Shown here piece by piece: positions 20,377 through 29,468 of a stretch of 44,213 nt of DNA. Position numbers and translations under genes: made by a program. The notes under the pieces were generated by a model. The model was not told the DNA's origin, searched no databases, and worked only from the letters and a program-made list of their open reading frames with translations. The DNA lies in assembly GCF_913776565.1 (NCBI RefSeq), contig NZ_CAJYPF010000164.1, forward strand, positions 1-44,213, read 5' to 3'. How positions within the stretch are numbered: position 1 is the first letter of the stretch; every line of letters starts with the position of its first letter. This DNA is from an uncultured Microbacterium sp. (GTDB lineage: Bacteria > Actinomycetota > Actinomycetes > Actinomycetales > Microbacteriaceae).

Positions 20377-21458
20377 GCTCGGGATCCTATCGAGGCGAGG
20401 GCATCGAGGAAGGCGGTGGTCTCGTCGGCCGTCCCGGCCGAAACCCGCAAGTGGTGGGGGATGCCGACGTCGCGGATGAGCACTCCCCGGTCGTAGAGTG
20501 CCTTCCACGTCGCGGCCGGATCGTCGACTCCGCCGAAGAGGACGAAGTTGGTCCAGGATTCGTGCGCGGTGTAGCCGAGGGCGGCGACGGTCGCCGAGAT
20601 CCGGTCGCGCTGCGCGACGATCTCGTCCACCATCGCGAGCATCGTGTCGGCGTGGCCGAGCGCGGCGGTGGCGGCGGCCTGCGTCAGCGCGCTCAGGTGA
20701 TAGGGCAGGCGGACGAGACGGAGCGCGTCGACGAAGGCGGGGTCGGCGGCGAGGTATCCGACGCGGGCGCCCGCGAAGGCGAAGGCCTTGCTCATGGTGC
20801 GCGATACGACGAGCCGCGGTCGCCCCGGCAGCAGCGACAGAGCCGACGGCTCGTCACGGGGCGCGAACTCCTCGTAGGCCTCGTCGACGATGACGACGCC
20901 GTCGGTGGCGTCGTAGACCGCCTCGATCACATCGAGGTGCAGCGGGGTGCCGGTGGGGTTGTTGGGCGCGCAGAGGAAGACGATGTCGGGGCGTTTCTCG
21001 CGCACCTGCGCGGCGGCGGAGTCGGCGCTGAGGGTGAAGTCGTGCTCGCGCTCCCCCGCGATCCAGCGCGCGCCGGTGGCCCGCGTAAGGATGGGGTACA
21101 TCGAGTAGGTGGGGGCGAAGCCCATCGCGGTGCGCCCCGGCCCCCCGAACGCCTGGAGGATGTGCTGCAGCACCTCGTTCGAGCCGTTGGCGGCCCAGAT
21201 CTGCTCCGGCGACAGACCGTGACCGAGATAGGTCGCGAACGCCTCACGCAGCGGCGTGAACTCGCGGTCGGGGTAGCGGTTGACGTCACGCAGAGCACGG
21301 GCGACGGCATCGAGGATGTCGTCCGCGACCTCGGCGGGAACGGGGTGCGTGTTCTCGTTGACGTTGAGAGCAACAGGCAGGGCTGCCTGCGGGGCCCCAT
21401 AGGGGGTCATTCCCCGGAGATCGTCACGAAGAGGGAGGTCGTCGAGGCGTACGGTCAC
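20373..21458 (-). CDS. hisC: Histidinol-phosphate aminotransferase
   Basis: PLP enzyme of fold type I that aminates imidazole acetol phosphate, about 361 residues. Motifs: [50 protein letters not shown] and [17 protein letters not shown] with the Schiff-base Lys. Two starts are possible, ATG at 21467 and GTG at 21458. TACGAT (21471-21466) overlaps the ATG and lies 7 nt before the GTG, so a leaderless mRNA would begin at the GTG; no ribosome-binding site serves the ATG. First gene of hisC-B-H-priA. No His-rich leader peptide was seen. Confidence 0.95.
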   Translation of the reverse strand: MTVRLDDLPLRDDLRGMTPYGAPQAALPVALNVNENTHPVPAEVADDILDAVARALRDVNRYPDREFTPLREAFATYLGHGLSPEQIWAANGSNEVLQHILQAFGGPGRTAMGFAPTYSMYPILTRATGARWIAGEREHDFTLSADSAAAQVREKRPDIVFLCAPNNPTGTPLHLDVIEAVYDATDGVVIVDEAYEEFAPRDEPSALSLLPGRPRLVVSRTMSKAFAFAGARVGYLAADPAFVDALRLVRLPYHLSALTQAAATAALGHADTMLAMVDEIVAQRDRISATVAALGYTAHESWTNFVLFGGVDDPAATWKALYDRGVLIRDVGIPHHLRVSAGTADETTAFLDALASIGSRA

Positions 21459-21523
21459 CTCACCCATCGTAGGCGGCGACGCTCTCTCCGGATTGCGGCG
21501 GCATCCGTCGCCAGGCGGCGACC

Positions 21524-21874
21524 TCAGTCGGCGGGAGCGTACGCGACCGGGATGGCGATGCGCTGGCCGGCCGCGACCGATCCGCCCGGCAGGGCGTTCA
21601 GGCGCGTGATCTCGGCCACGACGTCGCGAGGATCGACCCCGGGGGCGAGGTCTTCGGCGATCGACCAGAGGGTCTCGCCGTCCATGACGGTGATCTCGGT
21701 GAAGGAGCCGGCGGGGGCGCCCGCCTCACTGGAGGCGAGAGCGGATCCGCCGCTCAAGGCGGCGATGCCGATCGCCGCGGCGACCGGGAGGGCGACCAGG
21801 AACGCCACGACGCGACGCCCGCGGGCGGTGATGCGCAGGCGGGTGGTCGGGGCGGTGAGGGCGATGCTGCTCAT
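21524..21874 (-). CDS. LysM-domain membrane protein, likely SOS-controlled division inhibitor (YneA/Rv2719c-like)
   Basis: 116 residues: a short basic N-terminus, a hydrophobic segment (about 23-46, [19 protein letters not shown]), a short linker and one C-terminal LysM domain (about 60-112, [21 protein letters not shown]). It would be membrane-anchored with the LysM facing peptidoglycan. Small LysM proteins divergent from lexA are SOS-induced division suppressors in Bacillus (YneA) and mycobacteria (Rv2719c). Here two LexA-type sites and a TTGACA/TAGATT promoter lie upstream. The ribosome-binding site AAGGAG precedes the ATG at 21874. Role assigned from context and family. Confidence 0.8.
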   Translation of the reverse strand: MSSIALTAPTTRLRITARGRRVVAFLVALPVAAAIGIAALSGGSALASSEAGAPAGSFTEITVMDGETLWSIAEDLAPGVDPRDVVAEITRLNALPGGSVAAGQRIAIPVAYAPAD

Positions 21875-21896
21875 GGTGTGCTCCTTGACGGGGAGA

Positions 21897-21938
21897 GATT
21901 CGCACCCCGATCTCGGCCGGGAGGCCGGGGTGCGAATC
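21897..21938 (-). other. 5'-end mRNA hairpin of the LysM gene
   Basis: Perfect 13-bp inverted repeat, GATTCGCACCCCG (21897-21909) with CGGGGTGCGAATC (21926-21938), around a 16-nt loop. It begins about 4 nt after the predicted start site near 21941 and ends 22 nt before the ATG, so it would form the 5' terminus of the transcript. Possible roles are mRNA protection or attenuation. Confidence 0.6.
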
Positions 21939-21960
21939 TGTATTCCGAATCTATCTTCGA
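21932..21960. promoter_or_regulatory. Two overlapping LexA-box-like operators between lexA and the LysM gene
   Basis: CCGAAT-CTAT-CTTCGA (21945-21960) matches TCGAAC-N4-GTTCGA at 9 of 12 defined positions. GCGAAT-CTGT-ATTCCG (21932-21947) is a weaker neighbour sharing three bases. They overlap the -10 of the LysM promoter and would let LexA control both genes. Confidence 0.6.
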
Positions 21961-21977
21961 TAGTGCAGGGGTGTCAA
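21948..21977 (-). promoter_or_regulatory. Promoter of the LysM gene
   Basis: Consensus -35 TTGACA (21977-21972), 18-nt spacer, -10 TAGATT (21953-21948) on the minus strand. The better LexA-like box lies over the -10 and the spacer. Confidence 0.65.
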
Positions 21978-22130
21978 CAATCCGTGAGTCGCAGAAGAAT
22001 CGAACGCGACACGCGCGGAGGTCCGTGCGTTCCGCGTCGATCACCGGATACGGTTTCGACACGGAGACCTCATCACCAACCTCCGACATTCGAAGATCCG
22101 CCGTCTTTCCGCGGCGCGAGGGGAGCCCAG

Positions 22131-22820
22131 ATGACCGACGCGACGACCGCCGCCGGCCGCGAACGACCGCAGACGCGGCGACGCAAGAACCTCAGCGACA
22201 AGCAGCTCGCGATCCTCGAGGTCATCCAGCGTTCGATCGCCCGGCACGGTTATCCGCCGAGCATGCGCGAGATCGGCGACGCGGTGGGGCTGAAGTCGCT
22301 GTCGAGCGTCACCCATCAGCTCAACCAGCTCGAACTCAGCGGCTACCTGCGACGTGATCCCGGCAAGACCCGCGCGATGGAAGTGCTGATCGACCTTCCG
22401 GGGGTCGCTGCCGAGAACCCCGCCGACACGGCACCTGCGCTGGGGGACGCCGCCCTGGTCCCCCTGGTCGGCCGCATCGCCGCGGGGGTGCCGATCACCG
22501 CCGATCAGCAGGTCGAGGAGATCTTCCCCCTCCCCCGACAGCTCGTCGGCAAGGGAGAGCTGTTCATGCTGAAGGTGTCGGGTGACTCCATGATCGACGC
22601 CGCGATCTGCGACGGCGACTGGGTCGTCGTGCGCTCGCAGGCGACGGCCGAGAACGGTGAGATCGTCGCCGCCATGCTCGACGGCGAGGCGACCGTCAAG
22701 ACGTTCCGTCGTCGCGACGGTCACACCTGGCTGCTGCCGCGCAACAGCGCGTTCGAGCCCATCCTGGGCGACGAAGCGGTCGTCCTCGGTCGGATCGTCG
22801 CCGTCCTGCGCACGGTCTGA
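22131..22820 (+). CDS. lexA: LexA repressor
   Basis: SOS transcriptional repressor and self-cleaving S24 peptidase, 229 residues. The N-terminal winged helix (about 20-85) has [20 protein letters not shown] and [18 protein letters not shown]. The cleavage site is Ala-Gly in GRIAAGVPI, the nucleophile is Ser in KVSGDSMID, and the base is Lys in EATVKTF. RecA filaments trigger cleavage. ATG at 22131 follows GGGGAG by 5 nt. The 256-nt upstream region holds LexA-like boxes near the LysM promoter; the lexA -10 is not obvious, with TACGGT near 22050 only a weak candidate. Confidence 0.98.
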   Translation: MTDATTAAGRERPQTRRRKNLSDKQLAILEVIQRSIARHGYPPSMREIGDAVGLKSLSSVTHQLNQLELSGYLRRDPGKTRAMEVLIDLPGVAAENPADTAPALGDAALVPLVGRIAAGVPITADQQVEEIFPLPRQLVGKGELFMLKVSGDSMIDAAICDGDWVVVRSQATAENGEIVAAMLDGEATVKTFRRRDGHTWLLPRNSAFEPILGDEAVVLGRIVAVLRTV

Positions 22821-22873
22821 GGCGCGGCGGGGTATCGACTCGTCGGACCCGTAGCGCTGTCGGAGCCCCTGCG

Positions 22874-22879
22874 TAGGGT
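22874..22879 (+). promoter_or_regulatory. -10 box for the S9 peptidase gene (leaderless)
   Basis: TAGGGT ends 7 nt before the ATG at 22887. The spacer is exactly GGATGCC, the motif repeated across the window. Confidence 0.5.
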
Positions 22880-22886
22880 GGATGCC

Positions 22887-24797
22887 ATGGCTCGCACGCT
22901 CCCCTTCGGATCCTGGCCCTCCCCCGTCACCGCCGAGGCGGTGGCCGAGTCCTCGCCGCGCATCGACGGCGCACTCCTGGTCGGCGACGAGGTGTGGTGG
23001 GGTGAGTCCGTCCCCAGCGAGGCCGGTCGCGTCGCGGTCAAGCGCCGCGGCGCCGACGGGCGGACCGAGACCGTCCTCCCCGCTCCCTTCAACGCCCGCT
23101 CGGCCGTGCACGAGTACGGCGGCGGTGCGTGGGCGGCGTCGCCCGACGGTGAGCTCTACTTCGTCGAGAAGAGCGATCAACGCGTCTACGCGCTGACCCC
23201 GGGCGGGCAGCCACGCCCGCTCACGGCCGTCGACGAAGCGGTGCGCCACGGCGGTCTGCGCTTCGATCGCGGCGTGCTCCTGGCGGTGCGAGAGACGCAC
23301 GGCTCCGCCCGCGTTCCGGCGCGTGCGATCGTCCGCATCGCGGTCGACGGGTCGCCGACGGTCGACGTGCTCGCCGAGGGCAGCGATTTCCTCGCGCAGC
23401 CCTCCCTCTCGCCGGACGGTCGACGCCTCGCGTGGGTCGCGTGGGATCACCCGGCCATGCCGTGGGACCGCACGTCCATCCGCGTCGCCGACCTCGAGAC
23501 CGGCGAGATCGTCCAGGTGGCCGGCGGCCCCGAGCGCGCTCCCCTGCAACCGGTGTGGATCGCCGACGACGAGCTCCTCTACGCCGACGACCCGGACGGC
23601 CGGTGGAACCTGTTCCGCCACCCGCTCGGCGGCGACGCGCAGCCCCTCGCTCCGGCGGACGCCGACACGGGAGGGGGCCTGTGGGTGCTCGGCACCCGGT
23701 GGTTCGGCGCCACCGACGACGGGCGCGTGGTCGCGGTCCGCACCCACGGCGCCGACGAGATCATCGAGATCTCGCCGTCCGGCGTGCGTCCTCTCGCCGT
23801 CCCCTCGGTCGCCACCTCGTCGGTCGACGACGTGCGGGGCACGCGAGCCCTGGTGTCGGGCGCGGACGCCGGTGGTCGTGCGGGCCTCTGGCTGGTCGAC
23901 CTCGGTTCCGGCGAGGTCGATCTCGTCACCGGTGGCGCCGGCGCATGGTCCGCGGGGTGGATGCCCACGGCCCTCGCCCTCGAGACGGCCGGTCCGCACG
24001 GTCCCGTCCACGCTTTCGCCTACGCCCCCACCAATCCCGATGTCGTCGCGCCCGACGGCGAGCGTCCCCCGTACGTGGTGATGGTGCACGGCGGGCCGAC
24101 CTCCCACGTGGGCCCGGCCCCGTCCGCCAAGACGGCGTTCTTCACCAGCCGGGGCATCGGCGTCCTCGACGTCAACTACGGCGGGTCGACCGGCTACGGC
24201 CGCACGTACCGCGAGCGGCTCGCGGGTCAGTGGGGCGTGGTCGATGTCGACGACGTCGCGGCCGCGGCATCCGCCCTCGCCCAGGCGGGACTCGCCGACC
24301 CCGACCGCATCGCCATCGCGGGCGGCTCCGCGGGCGGGTGGACGGTGCTCGCCGCGGTCACCACCACCAACGTCTTCGGCGCGGGCATCTCGCGCTACGG
24401 CGTGGGCGACGCGCGCGCCCTGGCCGAGGACACGCACGACTTCGAGGCGCGCTACCTCGACGGGCTGATCGGCCCGCTGCCCGAGGCCGAGGACGTCTAC
24501 ATCGAGCGCTCTCCGCTCAGCCATCCGGAGCGCTTCCGCGTCCCGCTGCTCATCCTGCAGGGCTCCGAGGACCGGGTGGTCCCTCCGGCGCAGGCCGAGG
24601 CGATCCGCGATGCTCTCGTGGCGCACCGGGTCCCCCACTCGTACGTGCTGTACGAGGGCGAGGGGCACGGTTTCCGCCGTGCCGAGACGGTCATCGACTC
24701 GCTCCACCGCGAGCTCGGCTTCCTCGGGGCGGTGTTCGGTTTCGACACCCCGGGGGTGCCGCCGCTGGCGTTGGCGGGCGGCCCCGCCGCGCACTGA
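22887..24797 (+). CDS. S9 family prolyl oligopeptidase-type serine peptidase
   Basis: 636 residues: an N-terminal beta-propeller-like region (about 1-370; repeated strands such as LAQPSLSPDGRRLAWVAWDH) and an alpha/beta-hydrolase domain (about 380-625). The catalytic Ser is in AGGSAGGWTVL, Asp in QGSEDRVVPP and His in EGEGHGFRRAE, so the triad is complete. It probably cleaves short peptides or acyl-peptides in the cytoplasm; no signal peptide is seen. A GTG at 22878 is in frame, but the TAGGGT -10 fits initiation at the ATG at 22887. It ends before a strong terminator. Confidence 0.93.
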   Translation: MARTLPFGSWPSPVTAEAVAESSPRIDGALLVGDEVWWGESVPSEAGRVAVKRRGADGRTETVLPAPFNARSAVHEYGGGAWAASPDGELYFVEKSDQRVYALTPGGQPRPLTAVDEAVRHGGLRFDRGVLLAVRETHGSARVPARAIVRIAVDGSPTVDVLAEGSDFLAQPSLSPDGRRLAWVAWDHPAMPWDRTSIRVADLETGEIVQVAGGPERAPLQPVWIADDELLYADDPDGRWNLFRHPLGGDAQPLAPADADTGGGLWVLGTRWFGATDDGRVVAVRTHGADEIIEISPSGVRPLAVPSVATSSVDDVRGTRALVSGADAGGRAGLWLVDLGSGEVDLVTGGAGAWSAGWMPTALALETAGPHGPVHAFAYAPTNPDVVAPDGERPPYVVMVHGGPTSHVGPAPSAKTAFFTSRGIGVLDVNYGGSTGYGRTYRERLAGQWGVVDVDDVAAAASALAQAGLADPDRIAIAGGSAGGWTVLAAVTTTNVFGAGISRYGVGDARALAEDTHDFEARYLDGLIGPLPEAEDVYIERSPLSHPERFRVPLLILQGSEDRVVPPAQAEAIRDALVAHRVPHSYVLYEGEGHGFRRAETVIDSLHRELGFLGAVFGFDTPGVPPLALAGGPAAH

Positions 24798-24799
24798 CG

Positions 24800-24838
24800 G
24801 TGAAGGCCCCGCCGACGCGATGTCGGCGGGGCCTTCAC
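24800..24838. terminator. Bidirectional terminator between the S9 peptidase and hflX
   Basis: Perfect 17-bp stem, GTGAAGGCCCCGCCGAC (24800-24816) with its complement (24822-24838), loop GCGAT; the genes converge here. Confidence 0.9.
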
Positions 24839-24867
24839 GTGGCCTCGACAGCCCAGGACGATCGGAC

Positions 24868-26385
24868 TCAGGCGGCGAAGGGTGCCAGCTCTGCCGCGAG
24901 TCGAGCGCCCACGTGGGCGTGCAGGAACGTCCCGCTCTCGCGGTGCTCCTGCGCGACGATGAGTCCGCTCTCGTGCACGGCCGACACGAGGTCGCCGCGG
25001 TCGTACGGGACGACCGCCTGCACCTCGACCGCGGGGAGCGGCAGAGCGTCCTCGATCGCGGCGCGCAGCTCGTCGATGCCCTCTCCCGTGCGCGACGAGA
25101 CGAACTTCGCCTGCGGTGCCAGTCCGCGCAGCACCAGACGATCGTCCTCGCTCACCAGATCCGCCTTGTTGAAAACGACGATCTCGTGACCGAAGTCCGC
25201 GTTCACGTCGCCCATCACGTCGCGGACCGTCATCAGCTGCGCGGCCGGGTCGGGGTGCGACGCGTCGACGACGTGCAGGATGACGTCGGCGTCGCCGACC
25301 TCCTCGAGCGTCGAACGGAACGCCTCGACCAGCTGATGCGGCAGGTTGCGCACGAAGCCGACCGTGTCGGTCAACGTGTACACGCGACCGTCGGTTGTCT
25401 CGGAGCGGCGGACGGTGGCATCCAGGGTCGCGAACAGCGCGTTCTCGACCAGCACCCCGGCACTGGTCAGGCGGTTCAGCAGACTGGATTTGCCGGCGTT
25501 GGTGTACCCGGCGATCGCGACCGAGGGGATGGTGTGCCGCTTGCGCTCGGCCCGCTTCGCCTCACGGGCGGGAGCGAAGTCGCGCAGCTGCTTGCGCAGC
25601 AGCGCCATCTTGGTGCGGATGCGGCGGCGATCGAGCTCGATCTTGGTCTCACCGGGACCACGCGAGCCCATGCCCGCGCCGCCCGCTCCGACCTGTCCAC
25701 CGGCCTGACGCGACATCGAGTCACCCCAACCGCGCAGGCGCGGCAGCAGGTACTCGAGCTGCGCGAGCTCGACCTGCGCCTTGCCCTCGCGGCTCTTGGC
25801 GTGCTGGCTGAAGATGTCGAGGATGACGGTGGTGCGGTCGATGACCTTGACCTTGACGACGTCCTCGAGCGCACGCCGCTGGCTGGGCGCGAGTTCCGTA
25901 TCGGCGATCACGGTGTCGGCGCCGACGGCGGCGACGATGTCGCGCAGCTCAGCCGCCTTGCCGCGCCCGACGTAGGTCGCCGGGTCCGGGTGGGGACGAC
26001 GCTGCAGCACACCGTCGAGCACCACCGCTCCGGCGGTCTCGGCCAGCGCGGCGAGTTCGCGCAGCGAGTTCTCGGCATCCGCCTGCTCACCCTGGGGGTG
26101 GACGCCGACCAGCACGACGTTCTCGAGGCGCAACTGGCGGTACTCGACCTCGGTGACGTCCTCGAGCTCCGTCGACAACCCCACGACGCGGCGCAGTGCG
26201 GCGCGCTCCTCGCGATCCCACTGGTCGCCGTCGGCGTCTCCGCCGTAGGCCGTCGTGGCGTCCTGGAGCGCCTGCGCCGCACCGAAGACCCGGACCCCGC
26301 GGTGCGCTTCGGCGCGCGAGAGCACGCGGTCCACCGGATCCACGGCGGGCGCGTCGATGCTCGGGGGTGTGGTCTGTTCGGTCAT
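24868..26385 (-). CDS. hflX: Ribosome-associated GTPase HflX
   Basis: Splits stalled ribosomes under stress and binds the 50S subunit; 505 residues. The N-terminal HflX domain (about 75-215) contains DTVIADTELAPSQRRALED, followed by a helical linker and the Gly-rich GGQVGAGGAGMGSRGPGETK loop. The G domain has G1 GYTNAGKSS, G3 DTVGFVRNLPHQL and G4 NKADLV. AGGAACAC precedes the ATG at 26385. It is divergent from the RsmC-like gene. Standard length and motifs. Confidence 0.96.
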   Translation of the reverse strand: MTEQTTPPSIDAPAVDPVDRVLSRAEAHRGVRVFGAAQALQDATTAYGGDADGDQWDREERAALRRVVGLSTELEDVTEVEYRQLRLENVVLVGVHPQGEQADAENSLRELAALAETAGAVVLDGVLQRRPHPDPATYVGRGKAAELRDIVAAVGADTVIADTELAPSQRRALEDVVKVKVIDRTTVILDIFSQHAKSREGKAQVELAQLEYLLPRLRGWGDSMSRQAGGQVGAGGAGMGSRGPGETKIELDRRRIRTKMALLRKQLRDFAPAREAKRAERKRHTIPSVAIAGYTNAGKSSLLNRLTSAGVLVENALFATLDATVRRSETTDGRVYTLTDTVGFVRNLPHQLVEAFRSTLEEVGDADVILHVVDASHPDPAAQLMTVRDVMGDVNADFGHEIVVFNKADLVSEDDRLVLRGLAPQAKFVSSRTGEGIDELRAAIEDALPLPAVEVQAVVPYDRGDLVSAVHESGLIVAQEHRESGTFLHAHVGARLAAELAPFAA

Positions 26386-26459
26386 GTGTTCCTTTCGTCG
26401 CGGGCGATCCCGCGTGTTCTGGCACTTTATCCGCCCCGGTGGGGGCGACGGCCGTCCGA

Positions 26460-26465
26460 TATCCT
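26460..26465 (+). promoter_or_regulatory. -10 box for the RsmC-like methyltransferase (leaderless)
   Basis: TATCCT ends 6 nt before the ATG at 26472; the spacer GGAGGC could also act as a ribosome-binding site if transcription began further upstream. Confidence 0.45.
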
Positions 26466-26471
26466 GGAGGC

Positions 26472-27116
26472 ATGGGGAGCGAGCACTATTTCAGCGCGTC
26501 GCCGTCGAGTCCCGAACAGCTCCGCCGCATCCGTGCGACGCTCGCCGGTCGTGAACTCGAGCTCGTCACGGCGGGCGGCGTCTTCAGTCCGGACCACGTG
26601 GATGCCGGCACGTCGGTGCTGCTCGCCAATACGCCTCCCCCGCCCGCCGGCGGGAACTTCCTCGACCTGGGATGCGGGTGGGGTCCGATCTCGATCTCTC
26701 TCGCGCTCGGGTCACCGCGCGCGACCGTGTGGGCGGTCGACGTCAACGAGCGCGCCCTCGATCTCGTGAGGCGCAACGCCGAGTCACTCGGCCTCATGAA
26801 CGTCAACGCCGTCCGACCCGAGGATGTTCCCGACGACGTCACGTTCCGCACGATCCGCTCGAACCCGCCCATCCGGGTCGGCAAGAACGAGCTGCACGGC
26901 ATGCTGCAGCACTGGATCCCCCGCCTGTCGGAGCGTTCCGACGGCTGGTTCGTCGTCCAGCGCAATCTCGGCTCCGATTCGCTGCAGCGGTGGCTCGCCG
27001 CGACCTTCGCCGACGGCTACGGCGTGCAGCGAGCCGCGACCGGTCGCGGTTTCCGGGTGCTGCGCGTGCGCCGACACGGCTCACCGCCGAGCGAGCTCAT
27101 CGACATCGTCCGCTGA
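26472..27116 (+). CDS. Class I SAM methyltransferase, RsmC-like
   Basis: 214-residue protein with the SAM-binding motif FLDLGCGWGPISISLAL near residue 63, VWAVDVNERALDLVRRN, and the catalytic NPPIR motif near residue 134 typical of N2-guanine methyltransferases of the RsmC/RsmD group. It corresponds to the catalytic domain only, which is usual for the short actinobacterial homologues. The likely target is 16S rRNA, but this is inference. Begins MGSEHYFSASPSS. Confidence 0.88.
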   Translation: MGSEHYFSASPSSPEQLRRIRATLAGRELELVTAGGVFSPDHVDAGTSVLLANTPPPPAGGNFLDLGCGWGPISISLALGSPRATVWAVDVNERALDLVRRNAESLGLMNVNAVRPEDVPDDVTFRTIRSNPPIRVGKNELHGMLQHWIPRLSERSDGWFVVQRNLGSDSLQRWLAATFADGYGVQRAATGRGFRVLRVRRHGSPPSELIDIVR

Positions 27117-27130
27117 CCGCGGCACGGGGC

Positions 27131-27146
27131 GTGGGATGCCACGCGC
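27131..27146. terminator. Small hairpin between the methyltransferase gene and dapF
   Basis: GCGTGG/CCACGC 6-bp stem around GATG, with a GGATGCC motif spanning the loop. A CCCGG/CCGGG hairpin follows about 10 nt later. It is a weak terminator candidate for the two convergent genes. Confidence 0.4.
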
Positions 27147-27170
27147 AGCCGCCCCGGTCTTGCCGGGCTC

Positions 27171-28025
27171 TCAGGCGAGGGCGACCTCGCCCGTGAACAC
27201 GAGGGATGCCGGCCCCGACAGGTACACGTGGCCCTCGGACACTCGAACGCCCAGAGTTCCACCCGGGGTGTCGACGATCCAGGAGTCGGGTGCCGCAGCC
27301 CCGGCCCAGTGACGCACCGCGAGAGCCGCCGCGGCGACGCCCGTGCCGCAGCTGAGCGTCTCGCCGACGCCGCGCTCGAACACGCGCAGACGAATCGCTC
27401 CGACGCCGTCGCGCACGAGCGGATCGGCCGGGACGACGAACTCGACGTTCGCGCCATGGCGGGGCGCGGGGTCGAGCACGGGCTGGAACGTCAGGTCGAG
27501 CCCCTCGAGCTCGGCATCCGACGACAGGGCGACCACCACGTGCGGGTTGCCGACGTCGATGCCCACACCGGGGCGTGCGACGCTCAGGCCCTTGGCGCGC
27601 ACCAGGGTCTCGGCGGCGTCCACGGCGAAAGCGCCCAGATCGACCTCGAAACCGCGGTCGCTGCGCGTGAGGGTCTTCACTCCCGCCCGGGTGCCGATGC
27701 GCAGGCCCGCCTCGATCGCGGCCAGACCGGTGTCCGTGAGGTAGCGCGCGAACACGCGCGTGCCGTTCCCGCACATCTCGGCCTTCGACCCGTCGGCGTT
27801 GCGGTAGTCCATGAACCACTCCGCGCCGGATGCCGCGGCCTCCGCGCCCTCGCTGAGCGCGGCCGAGCGCACGACACGCAGCAGGCCGTCGGCGCCGATC
27901 CCGAAGTGACGGTCGCACAACGCCGCGATCTGGGCGTCGGACAGGTCGAGCTCGCCGTCGGGATCGGCCACCACCACGAAGTCGTTTCCGGTGCCATGAC
28001 CCTTGGTGAACGCGAGAGAGGACAT
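27171..28025 (-). CDS. dapF: Diaminopimelate epimerase
   Basis: PLP-independent racemase converting LL-DAP to meso-DAP for lysine and peptidoglycan; 284 residues. Two catalytic Cys are visible, in [10 protein letters not shown] (about residue 87) and [13 protein letters not shown] (about residue 223). It begins [25 protein letters not shown] ends 7 nt before the ATG at 28025, so the mRNA is probably leaderless. dapA is at the far end of the window. Confidence 0.96.
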   Translation of the reverse strand: MSSLAFTKGHGTGNDFVVVADPDGELDLSDAQIAALCDRHFGIGADGLLRVVRSAALSEGAEAAASGAEWFMDYRNADGSKAEMCGNGTRVFARYLTDTGLAAIEAGLRIGTRAGVKTLTRSDRGFEVDLGAFAVDAAETLVRAKGLSVARPGVGIDVGNPHVVVALSSDAELEGLDLTFQPVLDPAPRHGANVEFVVPADPLVRDGVGAIRLRVFERGVGETLSCGTGVAAAALAVRHWAGAAAPDSWIVDTPGGTLGVRVSEGHVYLSGPASLVFTGEVALA

Positions 28026-28032
28026 GGCATCC

Positions 28033-28038
28033 AGTCTA
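28033..28038 (-). promoter_or_regulatory. -10 box for dapF (leaderless)
   Basis: TAGACT ends 7 nt before the dapF ATG. The 7-nt spacer is again exactly GGATGCC, as in the S9 peptidase gene. Confidence 0.5.
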
Positions 28039-28098
28039 GGGACCCCTCTTCGGCTCAGTCGGACGCCGGGACGTGGCGCCCCGCCGGTGCCCATGGCC

Positions 28099-28539
28099 TC
28101 AGGCGGGTCGCCCCGGGCCGTCGACGATCAGGCGCTTGCCGGTCGCCCACGTCTCGAACGGCTCGTACGCGAGCGCGTCGTAGAAACCGCGGGCTCCGGC
28201 ATTGTCGGGGCGCACCATGAGCTGCACCTTGGGGCAGCCCATCTGCTCGAGCAGCCTCTCGGCCTCGGCCACGAGCGCGCGCCCCACGCCGCGCCCGCGG
28301 TGCGACGGCGCCGAAGCGAGGTAGTACAGCCATCCGCGGTGGCCGTCGTACCCGGCCATGACGCTGCCGACGACGCTGCCGTCGTCGACCGCGACGAGGA
28401 AGAGCTCGGGCTGCACGGTCAGCTTGCGCCGGATGTCGGCGCGCGGGTCGTTCCACGGACGAGTCAGTCCCGCCTGCTCCCATAGAGCCACGACGGCGTC
28501 CTCGTCGGAGGGCGCGAAAGCGCGGATGCCGATGGTCAT
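28099..28539 (-). CDS. GNAT family acetyltransferase, YpeA-type
   Basis: 146-residue single-domain N-acetyltransferase. It has [21 protein letters not shown], the acetyl-CoA motif [16 protein letters not shown] near residue 83, and [13 protein letters not shown]. It resembles the YpeA group of unassigned substrate. The ATG at 28539 overlaps the miaA stop by 4 nt, so it is the last gene of miaB-miaA-GNAT. Possibly it acts on a ribosomal or translation protein, but nothing shows this. Confidence 0.88.
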   Translation of the reverse strand: MTIGIRAFAPSDEDAVVALWEQAGLTRPWNDPRADIRRKLTVQPELFLVAVDDGSVVGSVMAGYDGHRGWLYYLASAPSHRGRGVGRALVAEAERLLEQMGCPKVQLMVRPDNAGARGFYDALAYEPFETWATGKRLIVDGPGRPA

Positions 28540-29468
28540 GCGTCTTCACCTCCTGCCGCGCGCACGAGCTGCGCGGCATCCGTGGTTCGGGCGTCCACCC
28601 ACCGCGCGTCGGCGTAGCGTCGGAACCACGACACCTGCCGTCGTGCGTAGCGCCGCGTGAGCGCCTGGGTCTGCGCGACGGCGTCGTCGCGCGTGATCTC
28701 GCCCTTGAGCTGCGCGAGCGCCTGGGCGTAGCCGATCGCGCGCGACGCCGTGATACCCCGCTCGAGGCCCTCACCGCGCAGACGCTCGACCTCGTCGACG
28801 AGTCCCGCCGCCCACATGTCCTCGACGCGCGCGTCCAGCATCTCGACGAGCTGCGCGCGCTCCACCTGCGTCGCGAGGATGCGCGTCGACGGATGCCACC
28901 ACTGCGGGGCCTCGGGAAGGGCGCCGCCGTGGGTCTCGCCGCCCTGCGCCAGCACCTCGAGGGCGCGGACCACGCGTCGACCGTTGCGCGGATCGATGTT
29001 CGCCGCCGCCACGGGATCAGCCGCGCGGAGTCTCTGGAAGAGGACGCCCGCCCCCTCGCTCTCGAGCTCCGCTTCGAGCCGGGCGCGCAACGCCTCATCC
29101 CTCGGAGGGAAGCGGAAATCCCACAGAACGCTCGAGATGTAGAGTCCCGATCCCCCGACGAGGATCGCGTCCGCACCGCGGTCGTGGATCGCGCGGATGG
29201 CCGTGCGGGCGGCATCCTGGTACCAGGCCACCGCGGCCTCGTCGGTCACCGCGAGCGCGTCGAAGAGGTGATGGGGGATGCCGCGTCGCTGGCCGACCGG
29301 AATCTTGGCCGTGCCGATGTCCATCCCGCGGTACAGCTGCATCGCGTCGGCGTTGACGATCTCGGCGGGACGGCCGTTCGCGGCGAGGGTCTCGGCCAGG
29401 TCGAGCGAGAGCCCGGTTTTGCCGGTGCCCGTCGCCCCGACGACGGCCCACAGGGCCGGGGCGGTCAC
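28536..29468 (-). CDS. miaA: tRNA dimethylallyltransferase
   Basis: Prenylates A37 of tRNAs reading UNN codons, the substrate for MiaB; 310 residues. P-loop [12 protein letters not shown] at the N-terminus, [30 protein letters not shown] and the C-terminal [14 protein letters not shown]. The GTG start at 29468 overlaps the miaB stop as GTGA. The reading frame continues upstream only through miaB out of phase. Confidence 0.96.
   Translation of the reverse strand: MTAPALWAVVGATGTGKTGLSLDLAETLAANGRPAEIVNADAMQLYRGMDIGTAKIPVGQRRGIPHHLFDALAVTDEAAVAWYQDAARTAIRAIHDRGADAILVGGSGLYISSVLWDFRFPPRDEALRARLEAELESEGAGVLFQRLRAADPVAAANIDPRNGRRVVRALEVLAQGGETHGGALPEAPQWWHPSTRILATQVERAQLVEMLDARVEDMWAAGLVDEVERLRGEGLERGITASRAIGYAQALAQLKGEITRDDAVAQTQALTRRYARRQVSWFRRYADARWVDARTTDAAQLVRAAGGEDA

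Noticed and set aside
21459-21523. His-rich leader peptide before hisC.
   Set aside because: No His-codon run is present in any frame of the 65-nt gap.
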